From Bacillota bacterium (lineage in GTDB: Bacteria; Bacillota; SHA-98; Ch115; JABLXJ01), in assembly GCA_013178125.1 (NCBI GenBank), contig JABLXJ010000010.1, positions 1 through 64,000 of the forward strand: a stretch of DNA of 64,000 nt. The letters are read 5' to 3'. The notes below the pieces were generated by a model that searched no databases, was not told the DNA's origin, and saw only the letters and a program-made list of their open reading frames with translations. Positions 8,139 through 16,895 of this stretch are shown piece by piece. Position 1 is the stretch's first letter, and every line of letters begins with the position of its first letter. The translations under genes were made by a program, and so were the position numbers.

Positions 8139-8328
8139 ACCATCCATTCCTCCCCGCATACGTTGATTTCATAGATCTCGACGTGAGCACCTCTTGTGAT
8201 GATTTGTGCCTCCATTTTTTATGCTATGCAGCAAATTCATCATCGTAAGAAAAACAAGCAAAAAAATTATAAAAATATTGCCATGATAGCAAAGTAATGC
8301 TATGCTAGCGATGGGGGTGATTTCCATC
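8139..8328. promoter_or_regulatory. Divergent control region with TGCTA half-sites
   Basis: AT-rich DNA between the excisionase-like gene and the XRE repressor. ATAGCA-aagtaa-TGCTAT at 8286-8303 is a perfect 6+6 inverted repeat, followed at once by another TGCTA (8303-8307), and TGCTATGCAGCA lies at 8223-8234. These repeated half-sites are good candidates for repressor operators that overlap the two promoters. Confidence 0.5.
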
Positions 8329-9039
8329 ATGAGGTTTGGCGGACGACTTCGCATAATGCGAAAACAGAGCGGCCTGAGGCTAGTTGATCTTGCCGAGAGG
8401 ACAGGATTATCGTATTCCTATCTATCGCAATTGGAAACGGGATCTAGGATTCGTCCTTCCGACAGTGTTCTTGAAGCCCTCGGGAGGGCACTGAATGTCC
8501 ACGTAGATGAATTGCGAGCCTGGGTAGAGGAAGATGTTCCCCGGGACCGAGTCGAGGATCTTAGGAGCTTGGCCGTTAGAAATATCAGATGGCTTGAAGA
8601 GATCTCTTCCGTACTGAGCGACGAGACCAGCATACAGAAGATAATAACGCGTTTCCTTGAGCAGGAATACTTAAAGGCCATCAAAAGTGCTACCAAAAAC
8701 CAAGGACTAAACGCTGACATAGGGCTTCTACTATCTGGGATATCCGCTCATCGCGAGGTCATCAAAGAAGAAATGGATGCGTCGGAGGAAAAAGGTCTGT
8801 CTGCAGATGTCGGCGAACCCATCATATCGATTCATGAATTTGTCCGCGAGCTTAAGCTGCTTAATGATAGACTAACACATCTAAATCGCTCAAAGGAGGT
8901 TGAAGAACTTGCTTTCGAAATTGAATCCTTAGGGGAAAGGGGCGTTGAATTCATCCGTGAACAGATCAAAATCGCGAAAAGGTACTTTGGGAAATCTCCA
9001 GCAAAAGAACTACCTGATGAGATTGGGGGCACGAATTAG
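8329..9039 (+). CDS. XRE-family repressor
   Basis: A 236-residue regulator. The N-terminal Cro/CI-type HTH (about residues 4-60: LRIMRKQSGLRLVDLAERTGLSYSYLSQLETGSR) is followed by a long helical, acidic C-terminal region with no recognised domain. ATG 8329 is chosen because GGGGGTGA (8313-8320) lies 8 nt upstream; the frame is open from 8302. Its stop codon overlaps the integrase GTG by one base (TAGTG), so repressor and integrase are cotranscribed and coupled. By position it is the lysogeny-type repressor of the island, acting on the divergent control region upstream. The C-terminal part carries no S24 peptidase motif, so RecA-linked self-cleavage is unlikely and an ImmA-type protease may be used. 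Confidence 0.8.
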   Translation: MRFGGRLRIMRKQSGLRLVDLAERTGLSYSYLSQLETGSRIRPSDSVLEALGRALNVHVDELRAWVEEDVPRDRVEDLRSLAVRNIRWLEEISSVLSDETSIQKIITRFLEQEYLKAIKSATKNQGLNADIGLLLSGISAHREVIKEEMDASEEKGLSADVGEPIISIHEFVRELKLLNDRLTHLNRSKEVEELAFEIESLGERGVEFIREQIKIAKRYFGKSPAKELPDEIGGTN

Positions 9040-10188
9040 TGAGAGGATACATAACGAAGCGGTCTAAGAACTCGTGGACCATCGTTTTGACAGTAGGACG
9101 CAAAGTCGATCCTAAAACTGGCAAGAGCAGGCCGGATCAGAAATGGATTACAGTAAGGGGTACGAAGAAGGAGGCAGAGGCCAAGCTGGCGGAACTTCTT
9201 CACCAGTACAACAGGGGAGAGCTCGTTGAGCCCACCAAGATGACAGTCGGAGAATGGCTGATCAGATGGCTCGACGTGTATGTCACGAATAGCAGCAAGA
9301 AGAAGTTCCGAACCCAAGAGACATATGCTTCCATAGTGAGGAACCATCTGATACCGGCCCTCGGGCACATTCGCCTCCAGAAACTTCAGCCTGCTGACAT
9401 CCAGGCTTATTACAACAATTCGGGTCTGTCTTCGTCAACGCTGGAGCAACACCATGCAGTACTCCACCAGGCTTTGAAGGTCGCCATGCAGAATGAGCGC
9501 CTTATCAACGTCAATCCTGCGGCTATGGTGGCTGAAAAACCGAAGGGCAAGAAGAATCTCGATATGCAGGTGTGGAGCGAGGAAGAGGTTCGTAGGTTCC
9601 TCTCAGCAGCAAGGAAGAGAGGAACACAGTGCGAGGCATTCTATACTATGGCACTGGAAACAGGCATGAGGAAAGGCGAGCTATGTGGTCTCAAGTGGGA
9701 GGACGTGGACCTCGAGAACCTGACAATTTCGGTTCGGCGTACACTCATCAAGGCGGGCCCTGACCCCGTCATGGGCACGCCAAAGACCGGCAGGGGCAGG
9801 GCGATTGCCATATCACCGGCACTAGCGAGGCTCCTGGCACGCCATAAGGCTGAACAGGAATCAGCAGCGCCTCAAGCTGGGTGTACTGTACCGTAACCTT
9901 GAATTCGTGTTTGCTAAGGAGACGGGGGAACCCCTCCAGATGAACAACTTTGGGCAGAGGGAGTTCGCCCAGCTAATAGAGGCTTCTGGGGTCAAGAAGA
10001 TCCGCTTCCATGACCTGCGTCATACATGTGCCACGCTCTTACTTGCCCGCGGGATGCACCCGAAAATCGTACAGGAAAGATTAGGCCATTCCAACATCAG
10101 CATGACGCTTGATCGGTACTCGCATGTGACGCCTACCATGCAAAGAGAAGCCGCCCAAGTCATGGGCGACATCCTCAATATACGCTGA
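9039..10188 (+). pseudogene. int: Tyrosine recombinase (integrase), frameshifted near 9861
   Basis: A phage/ICE-type tyrosine integrase of about 382 residues: N-terminal arm-binding domain (KRSKNSWTIVLTVG, AP2-like), SAM-like core-binding domain, and catalytic domain. The first frame (9039-9896) has the first catalytic Arg in ALETGMRKGELCGLKWEDVDL; the second (to 10188) has HDLRHTCATLLLARG (HxxR) and the Tyr nucleophile in LDRYSHV. Removing one T at about 9861 joins them as AEQEQQRLKLGVLYRNLEF, so a +1 insertion breaks the gene. The GTG start overlaps the repressor stop. The gene ends about 70 nt from the 3' end of tRNA-Leu, the expected insertion site. If the lesion is real, the island can no longer excise without help. 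Confidence 0.85.
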
Positions 10189-10258
10189 TTAGCAAATGAT
10201 TAGCAAGTGCCCTCTTGGAATCCTTCAAACCCGCACCAAATAAGCCTTTGTACATATT

Positions 10259-10347
10259 TGGTGCCGAAGCGGGGATTTGAACCCCGACGGCCGTTAATGG
10301 CCACTAGACCCTGAATCTAGCGCGTCTGCCATTTCCGCCACTTCGGC
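10259..10347 (-). tRNA. tRNA-Leu (CAG)
   Basis: A type II tRNA with acceptor stem GCCGAAG/CTTCGGC, D arm GCGGAAATGGCAGACGCG, anticodon loop TTCAGGG with CAG, long variable arm GGCCATTAACGGCC and T arm CGGGG-TTCAAAT-CCCCG, discriminator A and encoded CCA. The 3' end faces the integrase, so this is the probable integration site of the island to its left. Confidence 0.97.
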
Positions 10348-10431
10348 ACACCTTAAAGCTCAAAGATATAACCTAGGATCTATATCTTATATCTACAGTC
10401 TGCGGTCCAAAGTCTCATCTGGACGTTTTTT

Positions 10432-10460
10432 ATAATAGCATAAAACAATCCCGTTGTCAA
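10432..10460 (-). promoter_or_regulatory. Sigma-A promoter of tRNA-Leu
   Basis: On the minus strand TTGACA (10460-10455), 17-nt spacer, TATTAT (10437-10432), about 85 nt before the tRNA 5' end. Confidence 0.75.
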
Positions 10461-10496
10461 CGGGCGCGCAAGAGAGTAAGACAAGACAAGCAGGAA

Positions 10497-10516
10497 GGGC
10501 CCCAGCAGAGGGGCCC
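10497..10516 (-). terminator. GC hairpin after the small ORF
   Basis: GGGCCCC-AGCAGA-GGGGCCC, a 7-bp perfect stem 13 nt past the stop of the minus-strand small gene. The U-tract is weak (TTCC), so termination efficiency is uncertain. Confidence 0.45.
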
Positions 10517-10528
10517 GGTAAATAAGTC

Positions 10529-10705
10529 TTAACTTCTGGCCATCGCGCGGTTATATTCTTCGGGCGTAAGGTCGATAACCTTTTTCAACCCCGTGCTGCT
10601 CTGCGTCATGATGCACCTGACCATGCCTTCGGGGGTCTCCCGGGACTTTGTGATCCCATAACCCTGAGCTTCCAGTTCCTTCAGCTTATTAAGGCCCTCG
10701 GACAC
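10529..10705 (-). CDS. Small hypothetical protein, 58 residues
   Basis: GTG 10705 opens a 58-codon frame with a mixed charged sequence, including EGLNKLKELEAQGYGITKS and ending VIDLTPEEYNRAMARS. A GGGGGGT stretch lies just upstream (10720-10714 region). The codon pattern looks coding and a hairpin follows the stop. The protein has no membrane segment or known motif; the alternation of a helix, a beta-like MVRCIMTQS strand and a final acidic helix suggests a small folded domain. It lies between the chemotaxis receptor and tRNA-Leu, in core chromosome. Confidence 0.55.
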   Translation of the reverse strand: MSEGLNKLKELEAQGYGITKSRETPEGMVRCIMTQSSTGLKKVIDLTPEEYNRAMARS

Positions 10706-10792
10706 CTCTTGTTACCCCCCACCCAGGATTTATTTTGCCAGTGATTCTCTATGGCAAACACTACTACAAATATGAATTATGAATATGAACTA

Positions 10793-12394
10793 CTATCGTT
10801 TAGCAGGACGGTCCCCAAAGCTCGCGATCATAGATTCTAGCTCTTTCGCTACGGCTATCAAGGTCCTCGCTGAGCTGCTGATGTTCTCGACCGAAGCGCT
10901 CACCTCCTCAGCAGAAGCAGCTATCTCCTCGGCCGCGCTTGCCGTTTCCTCGGATATCGCTGAAACCTGTTTCACAGCATCGCGGACCTTGGCGCTGCTC
11001 TCAGCCATCTCCTGTGCGAAGACTGCATTCTCTTCGGCGGTATCCTCAACGTTGCTCACCGCCTCGACAACCTTTCCTCCGTTGAGGGAGAGCTTCTTTG
11101 CCGCTTCGGAGATGCCCTTGATCTCGTTATTCGTTACCTGCATTGCCCCCACTATGCTCTCAAGCGCCTCCCCGGCGCGTGCTGCGAGCTCGCTTCCCTT
11201 ATTGACCTCATTTGTGCCTGATTCCATAGCCTCTATAACGACATCCGTTCCTTTGCGGATATTACCTATTATCGCACCGATCTCCTTGGTGGAATTGCTC
11301 GATCGCTGGGCAAGCTTCCGCACTTCATCAGCAACCACAGCAAAGCCCCGACCATGGTCCCCAGCCCTGGCAGCCTCAATGGCGGCGTTGAGGGCCAGGA
11401 GGTTGGTCTGGTCTGCGATGAGGCTTATGACCTGCAGGATCTCGCCGATCTGCTTGGAATGTTCGCCCAGTTCCCTGACCTTTTGCGCGGCCTCCAGGAC
11501 CGTTGACCGGATCTGGTCCATGCCCTCCACTGTAGCCTTAACTGTTTCCTGCCCGACGCTCGCAGCTTTAAACGCCTCATCTGCAGCCCGGGCCACCCGC
11601 TCTGCATGTGCTGCCACGTCCTCAATCATCTTGGACATGTTCTTTATGGTCTCAGATACTTCATGTGTGCTCTCGGATTGCTCCTGGGCTGTGGAGGCGA
11701 TTTTATCTATTATAACCTTCAGCTCATCCATGAGCTTGACCGTATCCGTCGTATGCTTGGCTTGATCCGATGTGCCCTTTGCCACTCCTTCGATAGCCTC
11801 GGCAATCTGGGAGGCGGCCTGGGATGCCTGGTCAGCCGAGTTGGCCAGGGCATTCACATTGGAGATCACCTTGTCAGTTGCGCTCCTGGCGTTGTCAATC
11901 AAACCGTACAAGCTTGCGGCCACCTCGCTGAACGCCGCCGCGAGCTCCCCTGGAGCTCCCCCTGGGGCCCCCATCCCCTCTCCCTTCAGCTCCTTTCCCT
12001 TCGGCCCCTTCGGCGCGCCCACCTTTACGCGCCCTGCAGAGTCTAATTGCTCTGCCAAGTCCAATTTACACTCCCCGGAAACAAGCTTATGGGCTAGCTG
12101 GACCGCCTGGCTGGCTATGCTCGCCGCCTCTCTCTTCAAGAGAAAGATGATACCAATCAAAAGAACGAGGGCTGCAGGTACCAGCGCATAGATGAGCTGG
12201 CGCGCGCGGATGATATTGGCGAGACTTGCCTCGAGGCCAGTTCCGTCAGGCCCGGTAGCTTCCCCCCCGGGAATTCCGGAAAGCGCACCGATCGCAGAGT
12301 TCAAATTGGCTACAGCAAGGTAACCTATAAGGGCCGTTACAACAATGAAGAGAATAATTCCTACTATAAGTTTTAAATTCCTTTGCAGATCCAC
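10793..12394 (-). CDS. Methyl-accepting chemotaxis protein
   Basis: A receptor of 533 residues from GTG 12394. Two membrane segments (about residues 7-28 and 68-90) enclose only some 40 residues, so there is almost no external sensor domain. A short HAMP-like linker with a Gly/Pro-rich insert leads to a long coiled-coil signalling domain with the conserved hairpin tip ([40 protein letters not shown]) that contacts CheA and CheW. GTG 12394 follows GGGGG at 7 nt; the frame is open to TTG 12520, but that start has no ribosome-binding site and lies inside an operator-like repeat. It may sense cytoplasmic or membrane cues. No other chemotaxis genes are nearby. Confidence 0.88.
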   Translation of the reverse strand: MDLQRNLKLIVGIILFIVVTALIGYLAVANLNSAIGALSGIPGGEATGPDGTGLEASLANIIRARQLIYALVPAALVLLIGIIFLLKREAASIASQAVQLAHKLVSGECKLDLAEQLDSAGRVKVGAPKGPKGKELKGEGMGAPGGAPGELAAAFSEVAASLYGLIDNARSATDKVISNVNALANSADQASQAASQIAEAIEGVAKGTSDQAKHTTDTVKLMDELKVIIDKIASTAQEQSESTHEVSETIKNMSKMIEDVAAHAERVARAADEAFKAASVGQETVKATVEGMDQIRSTVLEAAQKVRELGEHSKQIGEILQVISLIADQTNLLALNAAIEAARAGDHGRGFAVVADEVRKLAQRSSNSTKEIGAIIGNIRKGTDVVIEAMESGTNEVNKGSELAARAGEALESIVGAMQVTNNEIKGISEAAKKLSLNGGKVVEAVSNVEDTAEENAVFAQEMAESSAKVRDAVKQVSAISEETASAAEEIAASAEEVSASVENISSSARTLIAVAKELESMIASFGDRPAKR

Positions 12395-12514
12395 CCCAAG
12401 ACCCCCATTCCGTTCTCCAGTACTCCAGTACTTCGTTTCATAAGTTCTGGTCACAAGTTCTGATAGTCTTTGCTCCCCGAGTATGCGCCTAAGTATGCGC
12501 CCAAACATGCACAG

Positions 12515-12670
12515 TGACAACTTTCTTGGCAGGTCACGCGCAGGGGTGCCAAATTTATGGGCAGTTACTCACCCGTCCTGCCAAGAATCTTGGCAGAGTG
12601 CCCCGACAAAGAGGCGAAGGTGGCAACTTTCTTGGCAGAGTGGTGGAGCAGCCTGCCAAGTTTCTTTGCA
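12515..12670. promoter_or_regulatory. Array of five 17-bp palindromes upstream of the chemotaxis receptor
   Basis: Five copies of TGCCAAG-TTT-CTTGGCA-like palindromes begin at 12515, 12547, 12579, 12621 and 12654 (copy 3 is perfect: TGCCAAGAATCTTGGCA). Start-to-start distances are 32, 32, 42 and 33 nt, close to whole turns of B-DNA. The array ends about 120 nt upstream of the receptor's GTG. It is a likely set of binding sites for a dimeric regulator. Confidence 0.65.
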
Positions 12671-13041
12671 GACCCTTATACCGCGCCTCATACCGCATAA
12701 GCGGCACCATCTGAGAATGAAAACGGCTTTAGCTGTGGTAATGCTTATTTTCAGGGCGGACCTCCATGCCGCGCTGCGGCGTCACAGAAAGTGAAAATAT
12801 CCCTGGAAGCAATTGGGTTATTTTCAGGCTAAACTCGGGCGCTTCTCTATCCAATCTCTTTCTTTCTTATATCGGCATATTCAGAAACTAACTTAAGCAG
12901 TCGAAGAGAGTTTTCCAATAATTTTTGGGTAAAACTATCAACGAATATCAATTCCATGAATCATCGTCAATAGATTATCGATCACCGGTTTAAGAGATTA
13001 GGATCATCTATTCAAGGAATCGATGGGGGACCCATACCTGT
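12671..13041. other. Gene-free AT-rich stretch
   Basis: No convincing gene, RNA or terminator is visible. Short frames here lack ribosome-binding sites. It probably holds divergent promoters for the chemotaxis receptor and the amidase-domain gene. Confidence 0.5.
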
Positions 13042-14511
13042 ATGCAGGGCAAGGATAACTCAAGGCGAATATCCCCAGTTGTCATCCTATCGCTGTTGCT
13101 TCTCATTATCCTGGGCCTAACGGCAACGAAAATTCTTGAAACACGCAGGTCAAAGATGCCGCCGCTGCAGCCCGAGGTGGTCATCCCGGGGAGGTTATCC
13201 CGCCGCGGGCTCACCCGCGATCTCGCCGCCACTATCGTGGCTATGTTTGATAAGAGGGCTGACGCCCTGGTCGAGGGGAAACCTGGGTCGATTGATGATA
13301 TTTATAGCCCTAGCAGGGGCCGCGACGAGGGGTCTCCCGCCGTGGAGGGAACCCCCTCCGGTGGAAATCACGGCGAAAATGGCAATGGCGAGTCAGAGGG
13401 CGGGGCGGGAAGTTGCGGTGATAATAAAGCCCTGCAACATGAAATGCGCCGCATCAGATATGTCACTGCCTGGGCCGCCAAGCGTGGCGTCCGTTTCACC
13501 GGCTCCGATGTGTATCTCCAGATACACGACATGGAGGCCAGGGGAGATGTCATCCTCCTGAATGTGTGGCAAAGCTTGAACCTAAAGTATACCTATGCAG
13601 AGACCCGCGAGGCCCGCACGGGAGCCGCAGCTGCCGTAGAGGCCGCAGCGCGGGGCAAGCAGAGAGGCTCCGGCGCCTTCGGCATTAGGACGAGGCACAC
13701 ATTGGAGCTCGTGCGGGCCGCAAATGGTAAGTGGCTTATCCTCAAGGATGAATACACCGACCCGCTCGGCGAGGATACCCTTGTCCCCGAGGTGGCGCCG
13801 GCTATGATGCCCGCGCCGACCGCAGCCTCGTCTGCGGCATCCGCCCCAGGCACAACGCCCGCACCAGCCACCTCACTCGCGATGGCCATATCACCTATGG
13901 GGGCCACATTATCTGCACCTGCCTGGAACCAGGGCCGCAGCGGGTCCTATGACCGACGTTACGACCGGCGGGCCGCAGTGGCCTACGCAAACAAGTATTG
14001 CGGCGTAAAGACGGGCGCGAAGGCAAGGGAAGGGAAGGAATTCGGATATAACCCGCGGTACAAGGACTACACAGACCTGGGCGGGGACTGCACAAACTTT
14101 ATATCCCAGGTGCTTGGCGATAGAGAAGGCGGCCGGCTCCCGATGGATGATGTATGGTACTATGATTTCTCCGCCGGCGACGGCGGGAAAGGGTCCAGCG
14201 CGTGGACGGAAACGGAGGCATTCAGGGACTATCTATTGGGCAGCGGGATCGCGAAGTGCCTGGCGCGGGGCGACTATTATGGCGTCACGCGCCAGACCAA
14301 GAAATTTCCGCGCGGGGTTATAAACGAGCTCAGGGAGGGCGACCTGATCGCTTACGAGGAGAAGGGCGATATCCAGCACTTTGCCGTCGTCGTGGGCCGG
14401 GACTCCGCCGGCTATACCCTGGTCAACAGCCACACCGCCGATCGATACCGCGTCCCGTGGGACCTCGGCTGGGACAGGAAGACGATCTTCTGGCTCTTGA
14501 AGATCCTATAA
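13042..14511 (+). CDS. Membrane-anchored Amidase_6-type cell-wall protein
   Basis: A 489-residue protein with an N-terminal membrane segment (about 12-30), a middle domain that includes a SnoaL-like/DUF-type mixed region, an Ala/Pro/Thr-rich linker (about 250-295), and a C-terminal putative amidase domain (about 305-489). The domain shows YDRRAAVAYANKYC, a GGDCTNFISQVL motif with the catalytic Cys, and HFAVVVGRDSAGYTLVNSHT with a catalytic His, as in CHAP/NlpC-like Amidase_6 proteins. It probably acts on peptidoglycan peptides outside the cell. ATG 13042 lies 11 nt after GGGGGA; the site is modest. Many Bacillota carry such proteins in sporulation or envelope roles. It stands alone, with no operon partner. 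Confidence 0.78.
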   Translation: MQGKDNSRRISPVVILSLLLLIILGLTATKILETRRSKMPPLQPEVVIPGRLSRRGLTRDLAATIVAMFDKRADALVEGKPGSIDDIYSPSRGRDEGSPAVEGTPSGGNHGENGNGESEGGAGSCGDNKALQHEMRRIRYVTAWAAKRGVRFTGSDVYLQIHDMEARGDVILLNVWQSLNLKYTYAETREARTGAAAAVEAAARGKQRGSGAFGIRTRHTLELVRAANGKWLILKDEYTDPLGEDTLVPEVAPAMMPAPTAASSAASAPGTTPAPATSLAMAISPMGATLSAPAWNQGRSGSYDRRYDRRAAVAYANKYCGVKTGAKAREGKEFGYNPRYKDYTDLGGDCTNFISQVLGDREGGRLPMDDVWYYDFSAGDGGKGSSAWTETEAFRDYLLGSGIAKCLARGDYYGVTRQTKKFPRGVINELREGDLIAYEEKGDIQHFAVVVGRDSAGYTLVNSHTADRYRVPWDLGWDRKTIFWLLKIL

Positions 14512-14674
14512 CATCCTTATAGCATTGAGAGTATTGAAACACCGGAAGTTTATGGTTCTGATCGATGTGCTTTAAGCGCACTGATGCACCAGTCAGTCCT
14601 ACTTAAGTGCACCAATTAGTTCAGTTATGAGTTCAGTGTAGTTGCACTCCAGCTTCAGTGCTTACGCTCCAGCT

Positions 14675-15763
14675 TCAGTATTTGCACTCCCGCGCCGCCT
14701 GCGCGTAAGCCATGAGGTTCTCGACAGGCGCATCAAAGAAGTGATCCGATGGGCTCATGATATAGCCTCCGCCGGGGCCGAGCTTCGCGAAGAGGTCAAA
14801 GACCGTCTCCCGTATCAGCTCGGGCGTTCCCTCAGTCAAAACTCCGAACTGGTCCAGGCCGCCGATCAGCGCAACCTTCGAACCTATCCTGGCCTTGACC
14901 TGCTCCGGCACCACATCCCCTCCAACAGCGGGCGGTGAGAGCGTCTCAGAGGCATCGCACCCATTGGCCACTATAAGCTCAAGGATTGGCATCATGCCCC
15001 CGCATGTATGATATACTACCTTCTTCCCTACCCTGTGGATCGCCTCGTGCATCTCGCGGTCGTACGGGAGGCAAAACTCCTTAAACATCTTGGGGGAGAT
15101 GACCGTCGAGGATGCCGCCCCTCCACCCGTCTCGATCAGATCGTAACTTGAGCCTGCAAGGCTCTCCTCGATATACTGCAGCTTCTTGTCGAGCAGGATC
15201 CTCATAAATCTGTGAACCCAGTCCGGCATATCAAAGGCGGCCATTATCATCTCCTGGGTTCCCGCAAGGACGCACGCATCCTGCCAGCACCCGCCCTGCT
15301 CACCGAAGACGAAACCGCGAACTATACCATCATCGCCCAGCTCGTCATAGACCTCGCGCACCTTCTGTTTATCGAGCCGCGGCACAGGCATATATTTCCT
15401 TATCAGTTCTATATCCTCGGGCCGCTTGACCATGGGCTCGATAACCCACGAAGTCTGACCATTCTTCCCCAGCCTGTAGGAGAGGGTGCCCTCCGGGGTT
15501 GATATGGTGTAGAGGTATTCATCATAGTCGTTGACCCGGGGCAAGCTCTCGCAGGTGACCCTCCAGTCGCCGCTCTCCCTGGGGATGAGCGGCACCGTCG
15601 TTATGGCCGCGTCGAGCCCGATGAACCTGAACGCTTCGATATCAGACCGGCCGCCCATATACCGGGCCAGGTGGTAAGGTTGCCATTGATGAACAGTAGC
15701 GGGAACGCGGTCGGGAACCCTCCGCTCAAGGGCAGCCCACATTCTCTCCTTTGAAGTCATCAT
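14675..15763 (-). CDS. UroD-superfamily protein (methyltransferase-like)
   Basis: A 362-residue TIM-barrel protein of the uroporphyrinogen decarboxylase superfamily. ATG 15763 follows GGGGAGG at 6 nt; upstream in-frame starts are not supported. The C-terminal part has HTCGGMMPILELIVANGCD, an H-x-C zinc motif with a later Cys as in MtaA/MtbA/CmuA-type corrinoid methyltransferases, and not the substrate pocket of heme-pathway HemE. No other heme gene is near. It is the last gene of the alpha-mannosidase/ABC transporter operon. Such proteins recur in sugar-utilisation operons with unknown role; demethylation of an O-methylated sugar or another methylated compound is only a hypothesis. Confidence 0.75.
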   Translation of the reverse strand: MMTSKERMWAALERRVPDRVPATVHQWQPYHLARYMGGRSDIEAFRFIGLDAAITTVPLIPRESGDWRVTCESLPRVNDYDEYLYTISTPEGTLSYRLGKNGQTSWVIEPMVKRPEDIELIRKYMPVPRLDKQKVREVYDELGDDGIVRGFVFGEQGGCWQDACVLAGTQEMIMAAFDMPDWVHRFMRILLDKKLQYIEESLAGSSYDLIETGGGAASSTVISPKMFKEFCLPYDREMHEAIHRVGKKVVYHTCGGMMPILELIVANGCDASETLSPPAVGGDVVPEQVKARIGSKVALIGGLDQFGVLTEGTPELIRETVFDLFAKLGPGGGYIMSPSDHFFDAPVENLMAYAQAARECKY

Positions 15764-16012
15764 AAAGCGCCTCCCCGTTACCCTTTCTCCCATTATCCCC
15801 TATCCCGTTATCCCCTCTTACTATCGCCTCTTGTTATCGCCTCTTAACCTCTCTCCTTGATGATCCTCTATCCCCTATGATCCCGCGGTTATTCCCAACG
15901 ATCATCCCCGATGGTGATCCCCGATGTCCCGCCAATCGTCAAGATAATAGCATTGTTAATTTTCCCAGTCAACCTGGATTTCCGCCTTTGGATTTCCGCT
16001 TTCCTACCCAGC

Positions 16013-16885
16013 TCACTTGATCGCCCCTCGCATTAGCCCTGCAACAAAGTATTTTTGCACAGAGAGGTACCCTATGAAAGTGGGGATAAGCCCCAGCACT
16101 GCCACGGCATTCAATTGAGCCCACTGATTAAAGTAGCCTGCTTGGGTGAGCATGAAATTATAGAGCCCTACCTGGTAGGTGAGGAGTTCCTTCGATGAGA
16201 TCAGCACGAGAGCCATAACAAACTCGTTCCAGGCTATTACGAATGTAAGTATGGTTACAGCAGCCAGACCCGGGAGGCAAAGTGGGATTATCACCCGGGC
16301 AAAGGAGCTGAGCCTCGTGCACCCGTCGATCATAGCCGCTTCTTCAAGTTCCCGGGGGATGGATTGCATAAACCCGATCAGTATCCAGATGGATAGCGGG
16401 ATATTCATCCCGGTGTAAACAAGGACCAAAGATGTCCGGGTATCGATCATTCGCACCTTAGACAACATGAGATAGATCGGGACGATATTTGTCAGGCTGG
16501 GTATCATCTGAGTCGCCAGGATAGCCAGGAGTATAAGATCGCGCCCTCGAAATCTCAAGCGGCCGATGGCATAAGCCCCGAGTGCCCCGGCAATCATCAC
16601 GGTCAGAGCGGAAATGGAGGATACGATCACGCTATTTACCAGTGTTGTCGTAACATCCGTCTGCCCGAGGACTAGGCGGAAATTCTCTAGGTAGAGACCT
16701 TTGGGAAGCCACCTGGGGGGCCACTGAAACAGGTCGCTCTCGGGCTTGAGCGACGAGACCGTCACCCAGAGGATCGGGAGGATGGAATATATACAAAAAA
16801 TAATCAGGAGAACATGGATCGAGAGTTCCCCCATATACCTTCTCGTGTTCACCTTCATAATAATAGTCCGCATACCCATACCCAC
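16013..16885 (-). CDS. Sugar ABC transporter permease, MalG type
   Basis: A 290-residue inner-membrane permease of the CUT1 family with about six membrane helices. The EAA loop, EEAAMIDGCTRLSSFARVIIPLCLPG, docks with the ATPase. The C-terminus (RGAIK) is typical of MalG/UgpE proteins. It lies 10 nt downstream of the partner permease gene and shares the operon with the solute-binding protein and the GH38 enzyme, so the cargo is probably a mannose-containing oligosaccharide. No ATP-binding gene is in the operon. In-frame ATGs at the second, fifth or later codons could also serve as the start. Confidence 0.92.
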   Translation of the reverse strand: MGMGMRTIIMKVNTRRYMGELSIHVLLIIFCIYSILPILWVTVSSLKPESDLFQWPPRWLPKGLYLENFRLVLGQTDVTTTLVNSVIVSSISALTVMIAGALGAYAIGRLRFRGRDLILLAILATQMIPSLTNIVPIYLMLSKVRMIDTRTSLVLVYTGMNIPLSIWILIGFMQSIPRELEEAAMIDGCTRLSSFARVIIPLCLPGLAAVTILTFVIAWNEFVMALVLISSKELLTYQVGLYNFMLTQAGYFNQWAQLNAVAVLGLIPTFIGYLSVQKYFVAGLMRGAIK

Positions 16886-16895
16886 ATCCCGCCTC

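Noticed and set aside
10186-10215. TGATTAGCAA direct repeat as attachment site
   Set aside because: It is a short local duplication at the integrase stop and does not match the tRNA 3' end.
10779-11765. 328-residue plus-strand frame rich in Ser and Ala
   Set aside because: It is the antisense of the chemotaxis receptor's coiled coil, a usual artefact of Ala/Glu-rich genes.
12515-12670. The repeat array as a mini-CRISPR
   Set aside because: Repeats are only 17 bp and are palindromic through their whole length, intervals are 15-25 nt, copies vary, and no cas genes are near.
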